Shown: positions 45,083 to 53,946 of the stretch, one piece after another
How the letters are laid out: every line of letters begins with the position of its first letter
Numbering within the stretch: position 1 is the first letter of the stretch
From: Pasteurella sp049670895
Lineage (GTDB): Bacteria > Pseudomonadota > Gammaproteobacteria > Enterobacterales > Pasteurellaceae
Direction: 5' to 3' (one strand)
Assembly: GCF_049670895.1 (NCBI RefSeq)
Contig: NZ_CP187170.1
DNA: 64,000 nucleotides
Notes under the pieces: generated by a model
Database searches by the model: none
What the model saw: the letters and a program-made list of their open reading frames with translations, nothing else
Told to the model about the DNA's origin: nothing
Program-made: the position numbers and the translations under genes

Positions 45083-45112
45083 AAAGGTCGCTTAAGACCT
45101 TTTCTTTTTCTC
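45083..45112 (+). terminator. terminator of mtnN
   Basis: AAAAGGTC-GCTTAA-GACCTTTT followed by CTTTTTC. An uptake signal AAGTGCGGT lies just upstream (45040). Confidence 0.85.
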
Positions 45113-45278
45113 AATGGCGTTGAATGCATTAATGGAATTGGCACATAAAATATGTGATTTTTTGTATAAACCTTTTAATATTTATTCCATATCAGTATAA
45201 TAAATAACCTTTTTGCCTTTCGATTTCCGCTAAAAAATCGGTACACTTTCATCAATTTTTATTTTTTGATAGATAATA

Positions 45279-45938
45279 ATGAATTGGTCTTATCTTATTG
45301 ATGTGATTCCTCGCTTTGTGCAAGCCGCATGGGTGACGTTGCAACTCTCTTTCTGGGGAATCTTATTTTCACTTTTATTCGGCATCCTGATTGCCGTTGT
45401 CACGGCTTATCAATTTCGTCCTCTTTATGTGATTGCGAGAGCCTATATTGAGCTTTCTCGCAACACGCCGTTGTTGATCCAATTGTTTTTTCTTTATTAT
45501 GGTTTACCGAAAATCGGGATTAAATGGGATGGCTTTACTTGCGGTGTTATCGCCTTGGTTTTTCTAGGAGCAAGCTATATGGCTGAAGCCATTCGGGCAG
45601 GGTTGCTTGCAATTTCCATCGGGCAGATTGAAGCGGCAAAATCCATTGGCTTGACACCCTTGCAAACTTTTCGCTATGTGATTTTTCCACAAGCTTGGGC
45701 AATTTCTCTTCCTGCTGTGAGTGCAAATGTGCTGTTTTTAATTAAAGAATCGTCGGTCATTAGTGCCGTCGCGGTGGCGGAGTTAATGTTTGTCACCAAA
45801 GATATTATCGGCATGGATTACAAAACTAACGAAGCCTTATTTCTTTTATTTATCAGCTACTTGGTCATTTTATTGCCAATTTCATTATTGGCACGTTATG
45901 CCGAAAATCGTATACGGAGAGCGAAATATGGGGTTTGA
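45279..45938 (+). CDS. amino-acid ABC transporter permease 1
   Basis: This 219-residue inner-membrane permease of the HisMQ family has about five hydrophobic segments and the EAA loop IEAAKSIGLTPLQTFRYVIF, which contacts the ATPase. ELSRNTPLLIQLFFLYYGLP is typical of polar amino-acid transporters. It overlaps permease 2 by 11 bases. The ATPase and binding-protein genes of the probable same system lie 2.1 kb downstream, beyond an inserted island. Confidence 0.93.
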   Translation: MNWSYLIDVIPRFVQAAWVTLQLSFWGILFSLLFGILIAVVTAYQFRPLYVIARAYIELSRNTPLLIQLFFLYYGLPKIGIKWDGFTCGVIALVFLGASYMAEAIRAGLLAISIGQIEAAKSIGLTPLQTFRYVIFPQAWAISLPAVSANVLFLIKESSVISAVAVAELMFVTKDIIGMDYKTNEALFLLFISYLVILLPISLLARYAENRIRRAKYGV

Positions 45939-46596
45939 ATGGTTATGGGAAGGGCAGAATGCACTCCGCTTGTTACAAGGTCTCTGGCTGACTGCTCAAA
46001 TTTCGTTTATTTCTGTGGGCTTGTCTTTGATCGCTGGAACATTATTTGGTTTGCTAATGCGAGTAAAAAGTCCAATTGTGCAGGGATTATGTCGAATTTA
46101 TCTTGAAACTATCCGTATTGTCCCGATTTTGGTTTGGTTGTTTATGCTTTATTTTGGGCTTTCCACATGGTTCGGCTGGCATATTAGCGGTTTCTGGGTA
46201 TGTGTTTGGGTGTTTGTGCTGTGGGGAACGGCAGAAATGGGCGATTTGGTGCGTGGTGCATTGGGATCAATTGAAAAACACCAAGTTGAATCGGCAAAAG
46301 CACTGGGGTTAAAGCCTTGGCAAATTTTTTACTATATTGAACTACCACAAGGCACAAGACGGGTATTACCTGGGGTGATCAACCTATTTACCCGTATGAT
46401 CAAAACCAGTTCCTTAGCGGCATTAATTGGTGTTATTGAAGTGGTGAAAGTGGGGCAACAAATTATTGAAAATGCATTGTTCACGAATCCAACCGCCTCC
46501 TTTTTTGTCTATGGTTTGATTTTCATCCTCTATTTTTTAATGTGCTATCCGCTTTCACTCTGGGCAAGCCGTCTAGAACACCGTTGGCAAAGCTAG
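45928..46596 (+). CDS. amino-acid ABC transporter permease 2
   Basis: The ATG at 45928 behind GGAGAG gives MGFEWLWEGQNALRLLQGLW, the usual start of this family; an upstream frame from 45790 lies inside permease 1. The 222 residues have hydrophobic segments and the EAA loop VESAKALGLKPWQIFYYIEL. It forms the second half of a heterodimeric channel with permease 1. Confidence 0.93.
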   Translation: MGFEWLWEGQNALRLLQGLWLTAQISFISVGLSLIAGTLFGLLMRVKSPIVQGLCRIYLETIRIVPILVWLFMLYFGLSTWFGWHISGFWVCVWVFVLWGTAEMGDLVRGALGSIEKHQVESAKALGLKPWQIFYYIELPQGTRRVLPGVINLFTRMIKTSSLAALIGVIEVVKVGQQIIENALFTNPTASFFVYGLIFILYFLMCYPLSLWASRLEHRWQS

Positions 46597-46672
46597 TTAC
46601 AGAGATTTGGTTTGAGGGGGGAGGAAAGTTAAAATATAACGAATAAACCAAAAAAGCATTCCTTTATTTTTG

Positions 46673-46715
46673 AGGGCATAGTAGACCAAAACTGTGGCAT
46701 TTTATGTCTACTATG
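46673..46715. terminator. inverted repeat between the permease genes and the lipoprotein
   Basis: GGCATAGTAGAC and GTCTACTATGCC (12 bp) pair around a 19-base loop in the convergent gap. It may end transcription from either side; the T-tract is weak. Confidence 0.6.
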
Positions 46716-46745
46716 CCAACTTTATAGATGTTGACTCATTAAAGG

Positions 46746-47294
46746 TTATTTTTTCTCTAATGCTTTTCTTGCATCATAATCATTGATAAATTTATCGAAA
46801 TTAGAAGCTACCACTTTATTTAGTATGTTCCCAATTTCTGCTAATGATGTGACAAATTTTGTTGTTCGCATTGTAGAAGTATATTCCTTATCTAAAAGAG
46901 AACGATTAGATTTATTATCTATAATGTTATAATTTACGGTGTAAAACCAGTCGACACTGTATCCAAGATCATCCATCTTAAATTTCTTAATTTTTACTTC
47001 TAATGTTTTCTTATCTCCATCTAAAGCAATACCACTGTGACGTAATTCTAATGCAGTTGCTCTTTTTACTAAATCAACGATAGGCTCATTAATCATGAAA
47101 GAACCCAAAGCAGTATTCTCAATTTGATTAACTTTAACATAGCCTAATTCTGCTGGTAAATATGAGAAATTACCTAACCTAATTTCACCATCAACTTTCA
47201 CGTAATTTTGGGGAGAATATTGATTGGTTTCAATAGGTACAGCACATCCTGTTAATAATATGCTTATAAATATAATTGATAACAATTTTTTCAT
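46746..47294 (-). CDS. small lipoprotein, YajG-like
   Basis: This 182-residue lipoprotein has the signal peptide MKKLLSIIFISILLTGC with lipobox LTGC. The body (VDLVKRATALELRHSGIAL, KKTLEVKIKKFKMDD, YTVNYNI) resembles the YajG group of uncharacterised envelope lipoproteins. It is AT-rich compared with its surroundings and follows the surface-lipoprotein gene, with a terminator hairpin between them. Confidence 0.72.
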   Translation of the reverse strand: MKKLLSIIFISILLTGCAVPIETNQYSPQNYVKVDGEIRLGNFSYLPAELGYVKVNQIENTALGSFMINEPIVDLVKRATALELRHSGIALDGDKKTLEVKIKKFKMDDLGYSVDWFYTVNYNIIDNKSNRSLLDKEYTSTMRTTKFVTSLAEIGNILNKVVASNFDKFINDYDARKALEKK

Positions 47295-47305
47295 ATAAAA
47301 ACTCC

Positions 47306-47342
47306 TAAAATAAAAGCGATTTATCTTATATAGATAAATCGC
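47306..47342 (-). terminator. terminator between the two lipoprotein genes
   Basis: On the minus strand GCGATTTATC...GATAAATCGC followed by TTTTATTTTAGG. Its T-run ends at the ribosome site of the downstream lipoprotein, so that gene may depend on read-through. Confidence 0.8.
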
Positions 47343-47355
47343 CTAAAAGATAAAA

Positions 47356-47988
47356 TTACTGTTTTTTACCACCAAAACTGACATCAAGATCCATTCCCAA
47401 TGAATTCGCTTTTTCGAATTGAACTAAACCAGCCGCTTCTTTAGCATCTTTACCAAATAAAGCCCCCTCATAACGACCACTATCATTACCAACTACACTA
47501 GCTTTACCTGAGAATTCGGCCCCTGATAATCCACCTTTATGTAAAGTAATATCACGTCTAAATTCATCACCATTAAATACAGAAAATTTGATGTTGCCTT
47601 CTATTGTTTTGGCTCCAAAATCTACATTTAATGTAGTAACCCCACCTTTTGAGAATCCTTTATCATAACCACTTAACCAAACAGCATCACCTTTGTAAGT
47701 AGCAATTCCTGAATCAGGAATGTTAGTTGCTCTTTCTCCTTGATAGCGAAGCTCTTTCAATGTTTCAGCGTTATTTTTCCAAACACCATAAAATGAATAA
47801 TCATTATTTTGCCCAAGCAAAATACCATCTCTGGTTTTTCCAGCAATTGTTCCTTTATCACTCAGAGTTAAATTAATGTTATCACCATCTGGTGTTTTTG
47901 CAGTACCAGCACCATCCCCGCCACCACCTCCACAGGCAGCAAGTACACTAATTGAAATGACTAAAGAAGCTAATTTTGCGATTTTCAT
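47356..47988 (-). CDS. TbpB-like surface lipoprotein (probable Slam substrate)
   Basis: The ATG at 47988 follows AGGAG and gives a lipoprotein signal ending in LAACGGGGG; longer upstream starts lack one. The 210 residues end in a β-barrel with SGKASVVGNDSGRYEGALFG and KDAKEAAGLVQFEK, the pattern of the transferrin-binding-protein-B/factor-H-binding-like barrel. Such single-barrel lipoproteins are usually flipped to the surface by Slam. No Slam or TonB receptor gene is in the window. It is divergent from an XRE regulator with palindromic sites in the shared promoter region. Confidence 0.82.
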   Translation of the reverse strand: MKIAKLASLVISISVLAACGGGGGDGAGTAKTPDGDNINLTLSDKGTIAGKTRDGILLGQNNDYSFYGVWKNNAETLKELRYQGERATNIPDSGIATYKGDAVWLSGYDKGFSKGGVTTLNVDFGAKTIEGNIKFSVFNGDEFRRDITLHKGGLSGAEFSGKASVVGNDSGRYEGALFGKDAKEAAGLVQFEKANSLGMDLDVSFGGKKQ

Positions 47989-48012
47989 TTTGTTTCTCCT
48001 TAAACTTGGGAA

Positions 48013-48121
48013 ATTGAGTGAAGTTGAAAAAATACTCAATAATTGAGTATAAATTGAAATATACAACTGTATGGAAGTAAAGACAAGAGTAGAAATCATA
48101 AAAAATATCGCTCATTGAGTA
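48013..48121. promoter_or_regulatory. palindromic operator sites between lipoprotein and regulator genes
   Basis: ATACTCAATAATTGAGTAT (48032-48050) is a perfect 19-base palindrome. The half-site ATTGAGTA recurs at 48114-48121, with one mismatch as ATTGAGTG at 48013-48020. They flank both divergent promoters and are the likely binding sites of the adjacent XRE protein. Confidence 0.65.
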
Positions 48122-48141
48122 ACTTTTGATGAGAAATAAAA

Positions 48142-48516
48142 ATGACCAAATTTATGGCTACTGATGTGGATTTAGCAATTGGGAGAAGGATTGTGCAACG
48201 CCGCCGAGAACTTGGTTTTACTGGAGAAGTTTTGGCAGAACAAATTGGTGTTTCGCAACAGCAATTTTCCCGTTATGAGCGAGGCGCAACAAAAATCAAT
48301 GTAGCACATTTGGTTAATATCGCTGTGATTTTAAAAACACCAATCAGTTGGTTTTTTGCTGATAGCAAAGCGGAAAACTTGACCTTTTCTACTGGAGAAC
48401 ATTACGTACCTATTCGTAATGATGCGTTAAAACAGCGTCTTGATTACCATTGGGCAAAATTATCAAGTGAACAAAAGCGTAATTTGATCAACTTTTTGGA
48501 TTCGATAAATAAATAA
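48142..48516 (+). CDS. XRE-family transcriptional regulator
   Basis: This 124-residue protein has an N-terminal helix-turn-helix (AIGRRIVQRRRELGFTGEVL followed by AEQIGVSQQQFSRYERGATK) and a short C-terminal helical part with LSSEQKRNLINFL. It resembles SinR/HipB-type repressors. Being divergent from the surface lipoprotein with palindromes between them, it probably controls that gene and itself. No toxin partner is adjacent. Confidence 0.88.
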   Translation: MTKFMATDVDLAIGRRIVQRRRELGFTGEVLAEQIGVSQQQFSRYERGATKINVAHLVNIAVILKTPISWFFADSKAENLTFSTGEHYVPIRNDALKQRLDYHWAKLSSEQKRNLINFLDSINK

Positions 48517-48694
48517 AAAAGACAAATGCCGTAGAAAATAGGATTAATATTGTACAATTTAGTGCTAATTTATTCCAGCACCCTAATATGATTACATTAT
48601 ATATAACTAAAACGTATAAAAAATAACATCTAAGCCTTTGGTTTTTGTTTTAGTTTTCGGCAAAATCAGTACAACTTTTTTTAGGAAAAACACA

Positions 48695-49426
48695 ATGGAA
48701 TTACTTTCAATCCAACAATTACACAAAACCTATGGCAACACCGTGGCGATTCCTTGCTTGGATTTAACCTTACATAAAGGTGAAGTTGTGGTGATTTTAG
48801 GACCTTCTGGCTGTGGCAAAAGTACATTGCTTCGCTGTATTAATAGCTTAGAGCAAAAACAAGGCGGAAAAATCACCATGGCTGGTGTAGGGGAGTTTGG
48901 GGTCGATTTGAGTTGGGAGCAATCTCGCCAGAAGGTGGGCATGGTGTTCCAATCTTACGAATTATTCGCCCACTTGAATGTGATTGATAATATTCTGCTT
49001 GGGCCATTAAAAGTCCAACGTCGTGAGCGTGCAGAAGCTGAAGCTCAGGCAGATAAGCTACTTGCACGGGTGGGATTATTAGATCGCAAAACAGCCTTTC
49101 CTCGTGAATTATCAGGTGGACAAAAACAGCGTATTGCCATTGTTCGTGCGTTGTGTATGAATCCTGAAGTGCTGTTGCTAGATGAAATCACCGCCGCCCT
49201 TGATCCTGAAATGGTGCGTGAGGTGCTTGATGTGGTGTTGGAATTAGCGAATGAAGGTATGTCGATGCTGATTGTGACACACGAAATGGGCTTTGCCGAA
49301 AAGGTGGCAGATCGGATTGTGTTTATGGATAAAGGTGAAATTATTGAACAAGCAACACCAGAACAATTTTTTCATCAACCGCAAACAGAGCGAGCCAAAC
49401 AATTTCTTTATGGTATGAATTATTAA
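48695..49426 (+). CDS. amino-acid ABC transporter ATP-binding protein
   Basis: The ATG at 48695 behind TTAGGA gives 243 residues starting MELLSIQQLHKTYGN. Walker A is GPSGCGKSTLL, the signature is LSGGQKQRIA, and Walker B is VLLLDEITAALD. It is closest to the GlnQ/HisP group. It is followed 25 bases later by a binding-protein gene; the matching permeases are at 45279-46596. Confidence 0.93.
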   Translation: MELLSIQQLHKTYGNTVAIPCLDLTLHKGEVVVILGPSGCGKSTLLRCINSLEQKQGGKITMAGVGEFGVDLSWEQSRQKVGMVFQSYELFAHLNVIDNILLGPLKVQRRERAEAEAQADKLLARVGLLDRKTAFPRELSGGQKQRIAIVRALCMNPEVLLLDEITAALDPEMVREVLDVVLELANEGMSMLIVTHEMGFAEKVADRIVFMDKGEIIEQATPEQFFHQPQTERAKQFLYGMNY

Positions 49427-49451
49427 AACGACTTTCTTACAGGAGCAATCT

Positions 49452-50294
49452 ATGAAACTCAACACAATACTTAAAACAGTTTTCGCAACAACGGTTGCCG
49501 CATTGGCATTAACAGCATGTGATAATGCCAATACGTCGACAAAAAATGCGACAGGAGAAAAAGACAGTGTCGCACAGCTGAAAGAAAAAGGGGTCATTCG
49601 CATTGGCGTTTTTGGTGATAAACCTCCGTTTGGCTATGTAGATGCAAACGGTAAAAACCAAGGCTTCGATGTGGAAATTGCCAAAGAGATCGCCAATGAT
49701 TTATTGGGTAGCCCTGATAAAGTGGAGTTTGTGCTTACGGAAGCGGCAAACCGTGTGGAATACCTCAAATCTAACAAAGTGGATTTGATTTTAGCCAACT
49801 TTACTCAAACCCCTGCCCGTGAAGAAGTGGTGGATTTTGCTAATCCTTATATGGTGGTGGCATTAGGTGTGGTTTCACCAAAAAATGCACCTATTACGGA
49901 TATTGCACAATTAAAAGGGCAAACCTTGCTTGTGAACAAAGGGACTACGGCAGATGCTTATTTCAGCAAACATCACCCAGAGATCAATTTGTTGAAATTT
50001 GACCAAAACACAGAAACCTTTGATGCGTTGAAAGATGGTCGTGGGGTGGCATTAGCTCATGATAATGCTTTGTTGTGGGCATGGGCAAAAGAGAACCCGA
50101 ATTTTGATGTGGGCATTGGCAATTTAGGTCCACAAGAAAACATCGCACCTGCTGTACAAAAAGGCAATAAAGCGTTGTTAGACTTCATTAATCAGGAAAT
50201 CTCTGCCTTTAAAACCAATGGCAAATTAAAAGCAGCTTACGAAAAAACCTTAGTGCCTGTTTATGGTGAGAAAGAAGATTTACTTGCCAAATAA
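49452..50294 (+). CDS. amino-acid-binding lipoprotein of the ABC transporter
   Basis: This 280-residue family 3 solute-binding protein has a lipoprotein signal with LALTACDN. The fold opens at LKEKGVIRIGVFGDKPPFGY, followed by DVEIAKEIANDLLG, the amino-acid ligand motif region NRVEYLKSNKVDLILANFTQ and TPAREEVVDFANPY. The ligand is a polar amino acid; cysteine/cystine or glutamate-type are the best guesses from the general look and cannot be decided here. An inverted repeat (AACGTCCCCTTG...CAAGGGGACGTT, 50301-50332) follows. Confidence 0.9.
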   Translation: MKLNTILKTVFATTVAALALTACDNANTSTKNATGEKDSVAQLKEKGVIRIGVFGDKPPFGYVDANGKNQGFDVEIAKEIANDLLGSPDKVEFVLTEAANRVEYLKSNKVDLILANFTQTPAREEVVDFANPYMVVALGVVSPKNAPITDIAQLKGQTLLVNKGTTADAYFSKHHPEINLLKFDQNTETFDALKDGRGVALAHDNALLWAWAKENPNFDVGIGNLGPQENIAPAVQKGNKALLDFINQEISAFKTNGKLKAAYEKTLVPVYGEKEDLLAK

Positions 50295-50300
50295 TGTTAA

Positions 50301-50332
50301 AACGTCCCCTTGATACATACCAAGGGGACGTT
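50301..50332. terminator. hairpin after the binding-protein gene
   Basis: A perfect 12-bp stem AACGTCCCCTTG/CAAGGGGACGTT with an 8-base loop lies 7 bases after the stop codon. The T-tract is weak on the plus strand. An uptake signal (accgcactt, 50393) lies further on. Confidence 0.7.
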
Positions 50333-50430
50333 GAACAATTCCCTATTTTGTTGTCTTGAGTTAGGAATGACAGCAAAACTTTTCACATTTTGACCGCACT
50401 TTTACTCGCCAGAATATCGTCTTTATCGGG

Positions 50431-51057
50431 TTAGAAAACGCCGATGTTTTTTAATCCACTGGTGATAATTTCCACCCCTAACGACATTAAAAGTAAGCCC
50501 ATGATACGGGTGATGACGTTTGCCCCTGTTTTGCCGAGTTTTTTAATCAGCGGTTCTGAGTAGCGGAAGAGCAAATAACAGGTGACGGCAAAGAGAATAA
50601 TGGTGAGAGAAGAATAAAGGTAATCCATCGCTTGATGCTGTCTGGAACCAAAGACGATGGTCGCACTAATTGAGCCGGGACCTGCCATGATAGGCATAGC
50701 AAGTGGGACAACGGCAATATTATTGTATTCTTCAAGATTTTCACTTTTTTCTTCTTTATTGATTTTATGTTCCCCGATTTTACCGTTGATCATGGTTAAG
50801 GCGATTAATACCACAATGATACCGCCTGCAATTCGGAATGAATCAATCGAAATATTAAATGAATTTAAAATGAATTGTCCGAAGTAAAAACTGACAAGCA
50901 ATATTACTGCAATAGAAAAACAGGTAATGAAGCCAGTTTGATTACGTTGCTCCTTGGTGAATGTGGAGGTCATGGTATAAAAAACGGGGACGACCCCAAT
51001 AGGATTCACTAGGGCAATCAGACTGATAAAAAATTGAAGATAAATGGTTAAATCCAT
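50431..51057 (-). CDS. MarC-family membrane protein
   Basis: This 208-residue protein with six hydrophobic segments belongs to the MarC/NAAT family. It has LIALVNPIGVVPVFYTMT near the start, VPLAMPIMAGPGSISATIV in the middle and MGLLLMSLGVEIITSGL at the end. Relatives are YchE/YhgN; amino-acid transport has been suggested for some, but the function is unsettled. It is transcribed toward the binding-protein gene. Confidence 0.88.
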   Translation of the reverse strand: MDLTIYLQFFISLIALVNPIGVVPVFYTMTSTFTKEQRNQTGFITCFSIAVILLVSFYFGQFILNSFNISIDSFRIAGGIIVVLIALTMINGKIGEHKINKEEKSENLEEYNNIAVVPLAMPIMAGPGSISATIVFGSRQHQAMDYLYSSLTIILFAVTCYLLFRYSEPLIKKLGKTGANVITRIMGLLLMSLGVEIITSGLKNIGVF

Positions 51058-51318
51058 TTTGAACCCTTATAAAAAATGAGTTAATTGATGGTTGCACATT
51101 ATAGGGAGCCAGCCCGCAATAGGCAAACATTCGGATGGAAAATTCGGTGAGGAAGTGTGCATTTATACAGCCAATAAGTAGGGTGAAGGGGCTAAAGTGC
51201 GGTCATTTTTCGAAAAGTTTTTGCAATGGGAAAAGGGTAAGAAGGAGAGGCAAGGAGAAGGGCGGACAATGAGTCCGCCTTGACATGAATTGAAAGAGAA
51301 AACGTTGAGTTTTTGAGA

Positions 51319-52329
51319 TTATTTTTTCTTCGCATATTTAAGGGAATCAATGGCTACGGCAAGAATGATGATGCTCCCTTTGATGATATATTGCCAGTAT
51401 GGGTTAACGCCGATATAGGTTAAACCGTAGTTGATGACCGTAAAGATAATCACCCCTGTGACGACACCGATCACCGTGCCAACACCGCCAGCAAATGATA
51501 CGCCCCCGACGACACAAGCCGCGATAGCATCTAGCTCATACATAAAACCGAGGTTGTTGGTTGCAGAACCGATACGACCAGCTTCTAACATTCCTCCGAA
51601 ACCGTAGAACATCCCTGCGATCATGTAGATCACCACTAAATTGCGTGCTACATTCACGCCCGATACTCGTGCTGCCTCAGGGTTGCCACCAATGGCGAAG
51701 ATATTTTTACCAAAGCGAGTTTTATTCCATAAAATCCAGACGAGGAAAGTAGCGATAGCCGCATAAATGGTAATGTAAGACAGTTTAAATGAACCGAATT
51801 TAAAGAAACCTTGTGTAAATGCGGAGAAGGTTTCGTTAAAACCCGCAATCGGAGAGCCACCAACGGCATCGTAATACAGGGAATTAATACCATAAATAAT
51901 GATCATGGTTCCCATGGTGGCAATAAAGGGCGTAACATTTAAATACGCAATCACTAAGCCATTCACTAAGCCAATAATCGCACCAATGGCACAAACAATG
52001 AAAATCACCAGTGGGATTGACAATTCAGGTAAATCTGGAAAAACACGGTTAAAATTGTCCATGGCTTGTAGCAAGGTGGCGGAGATAACCGCTGCAAGCC
52101 CCACTTGGCGACCGGCGGATAAGTCTGTCCCTTGAGTCACTAAAAGACCTGCCACACCGAGTGCGATAATTAAACGCACAGAAGATTGGGTTAAGATGTT
52201 ACTGAAGTTGCGTAAGTTCAAGAAAGTGGGATCTTGAATAATGATGATGCCGAGTAAAATTAATAAGACGAAATAAATTGCATTTTGTTTAAAGAATTCA
52301 AGGGATTTATTTTGTTTTAACGCAGCCAT
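51319..52329 (-). CDS. mglC: galactose/methyl galactoside ABC transporter permease
   Basis: This 336-residue inner-membrane permease of the ribose/galactose type has about eight to ten hydrophobic segments. It includes VAGLLVTQGTDLSAGRQVGL and the EAA-like loop GGNPEAARVSGVNVARN. It is the last gene of mglBAC, 26 bases after mglA. A GGCGGAC...GTCCGCC hairpin (51261-51278) lies downstream. Confidence 0.95.
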   Translation of the reverse strand: MAALKQNKSLEFFKQNAIYFVLLILLGIIIIQDPTFLNLRNFSNILTQSSVRLIIALGVAGLLVTQGTDLSAGRQVGLAAVISATLLQAMDNFNRVFPDLPELSIPLVIFIVCAIGAIIGLVNGLVIAYLNVTPFIATMGTMIIIYGINSLYYDAVGGSPIAGFNETFSAFTQGFFKFGSFKLSYITIYAAIATFLVWILWNKTRFGKNIFAIGGNPEAARVSGVNVARNLVVIYMIAGMFYGFGGMLEAGRIGSATNNLGFMYELDAIAACVVGGVSFAGGVGTVIGVVTGVIIFTVINYGLTYIGVNPYWQYIIKGSIIILAVAIDSLKYAKKK

Positions 52330-52355
52330 AATGTATGTCCTTATTATTCTGTGTG

Positions 52356-53876
52356 TTATAAATATTTTGCGGCGAGTTGAAGAATTTCTTCTTGTGAGGT
52401 GTCAGCGGTATTCACAATCCCTGCCACTTTTCCATTACTCATGACCAAAATACGATCTGTGACCCCTAATAATTCGGGCATTTCAGAGGAAATCATGATG
52501 ATGCCTTTATCTTTTTTCGCTAATTCCATAATGAGCTGGTAAATTTCAAATTTCGCACCAATATCAATGCCTCGTGTTGGTTCATCAAGCATTAATATTT
52601 CAGGTTGGGTCAACAGCCAACGACCAATAATCACTTTTTGTTGGTTACCGCCAGATAAGGATCCGATATGGGTTTTGTGCGAGGGCGTTTTCACTTTCAT
52701 GGCATCAATCACCCATTGGGTATCACTTTTCATTTTGGTATAGCTTAACAAGCCAAGTTTACTAATATAGGATTTCATATTAGAAATGAGCGAGTTAAAT
52801 TCGATGCTCAAATTGGCATAAATCCCCGTGGAACGGCGTTCTTCTGTGACTAAGGCAAAGCCGTTATTGATGGCTTCAAAGGCATTATCATTTTTGACTT
52901 CTTGGTTATACAGTTTAATGACACCCGATTGGCGTTCACGTACCCCAAAAATCGTTTCAACAATATCTGTCCGTTTTGCACCGACTAAGCCTGCAATACC
53001 TAAAATTTCGCCTTTTCTGAGTTCAAAACTCACATTTTGAATAGAAGGTTGATTAAGTGCGGTGAGATTTTCGACAGTTAAGATGACTTCTTTAGGCTCG
53101 TTTGTTTTGGCAGGAAAGCGTTGGGTTAATTCACGTCCTACCATCATGGACACAATTTGTTCCATGGTGCTATTTTTGACTTCAACAGTATTAATCCATT
53201 TACCATCTCGGAGAATGGTGATTTCATCACAAATTTTGAAGATCTCATCCATTTTATGAGAAATATAAATAATGCCACAACCCCGCTGTTTTAACTTGGC
53301 AATGATATTAAAAAGGTGATCCACTTCTTTTTCGGATAAGGAGGAGGTGGGTTCGTCCATGATCACAATTTTGGCATTATAGGAAAAGGCTTTCGCAATC
53401 TCGATCATTTGCATTTGTGAGACGGACAGTTTCGCCACTTTCTCTTTGGGATCAATATCAATGTCTAATTCTTCAAAAATGGCTTTGGTATCACGGTACA
53501 TTTTCTGATGATCAACAAAGCCAAATTTGAGTGGATAGCGACCAAGCCAAAGGTTGTCCATCACTGTGGTTTGTTTCACCAAATTAAGTTCTTGATGAAC
53601 CATTGAAATGCCATTTTCTAGGGCTTCTTTAGAGGTTTTGAAATTCACAGGTTTGCCAAGAAAGAGAATATCCCCTTCATCTTTACTGTAAATACCAAAT
53701 AAACATTTTAATAATGTGGATTTTCCTGCCCCATTTTCCCCCATTAATGCATGTACTGAATGTGATCGCACGGTAAGATTGGCATGATCAAGTGCTTTAA
53801 CACCGGGAAAGGATTTACTGACATTTGTCATTGTGAGCAGGATTTCAGAGTTTGGAGTTGAAATTTGCGTTGTCAT
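52356..53876 (-). CDS. mglA: galactose/methyl galactoside ABC transporter, double ATPase
   Basis: This 506-residue protein carries two ABC domains. The first has Walker A GENGAGKSTLLK and signature LSVSQMQMIE. The second has the degenerate GLVGAKRTDI in place of Walker A, with LSGGNQQKVIIGRW and LMLDEPTRGID, as in the RbsA/MglA family. The ATG at 53876 with GAGG five bases upstream is preferred over a GTG two codons earlier. It follows mglB with a strong intergenic hairpin. Confidence 0.96.
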   Translation of the reverse strand: MTTQISTPNSEILLTMTNVSKSFPGVKALDHANLTVRSHSVHALMGENGAGKSTLLKCLFGIYSKDEGDILFLGKPVNFKTSKEALENGISMVHQELNLVKQTTVMDNLWLGRYPLKFGFVDHQKMYRDTKAIFEELDIDIDPKEKVAKLSVSQMQMIEIAKAFSYNAKIVIMDEPTSSLSEKEVDHLFNIIAKLKQRGCGIIYISHKMDEIFKICDEITILRDGKWINTVEVKNSTMEQIVSMMVGRELTQRFPAKTNEPKEVILTVENLTALNQPSIQNVSFELRKGEILGIAGLVGAKRTDIVETIFGVRERQSGVIKLYNQEVKNDNAFEAINNGFALVTEERRSTGIYANLSIEFNSLISNMKSYISKLGLLSYTKMKSDTQWVIDAMKVKTPSHKTHIGSLSGGNQQKVIIGRWLLTQPEILMLDEPTRGIDIGAKFEIYQLIMELAKKDKGIIMISSEMPELLGVTDRILVMSNGKVAGIVNTADTSQEEILQLAAKYL

Positions 53877-53894
53877 ATCCACCTCACATAAAGT

Positions 53895-53912
53895 GGGGAG
53901 GCAAGCCTCCCC
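53895..53912 (-). promoter_or_regulatory. mglB-mglA intergenic hairpin
   Basis: A perfect GGGGAGGC-AA-GCCTCCCC stem lies just before the mglA ribosome site. It probably protects the mglB 3' end or partly stops transcription, giving more binding protein than ATPase. Confidence 0.7.
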
Positions 53913-53946
53913 AAAATGATGACGACTTGATTTATTGTTATATGAT

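Noticed and set aside
48142..48516. XRE protein as antitoxin of a toxin-antitoxin pair
   Set aside because: No small toxin gene (HigB, RelE or HipA type) is adjacent; the divergent neighbour is a surface lipoprotein.
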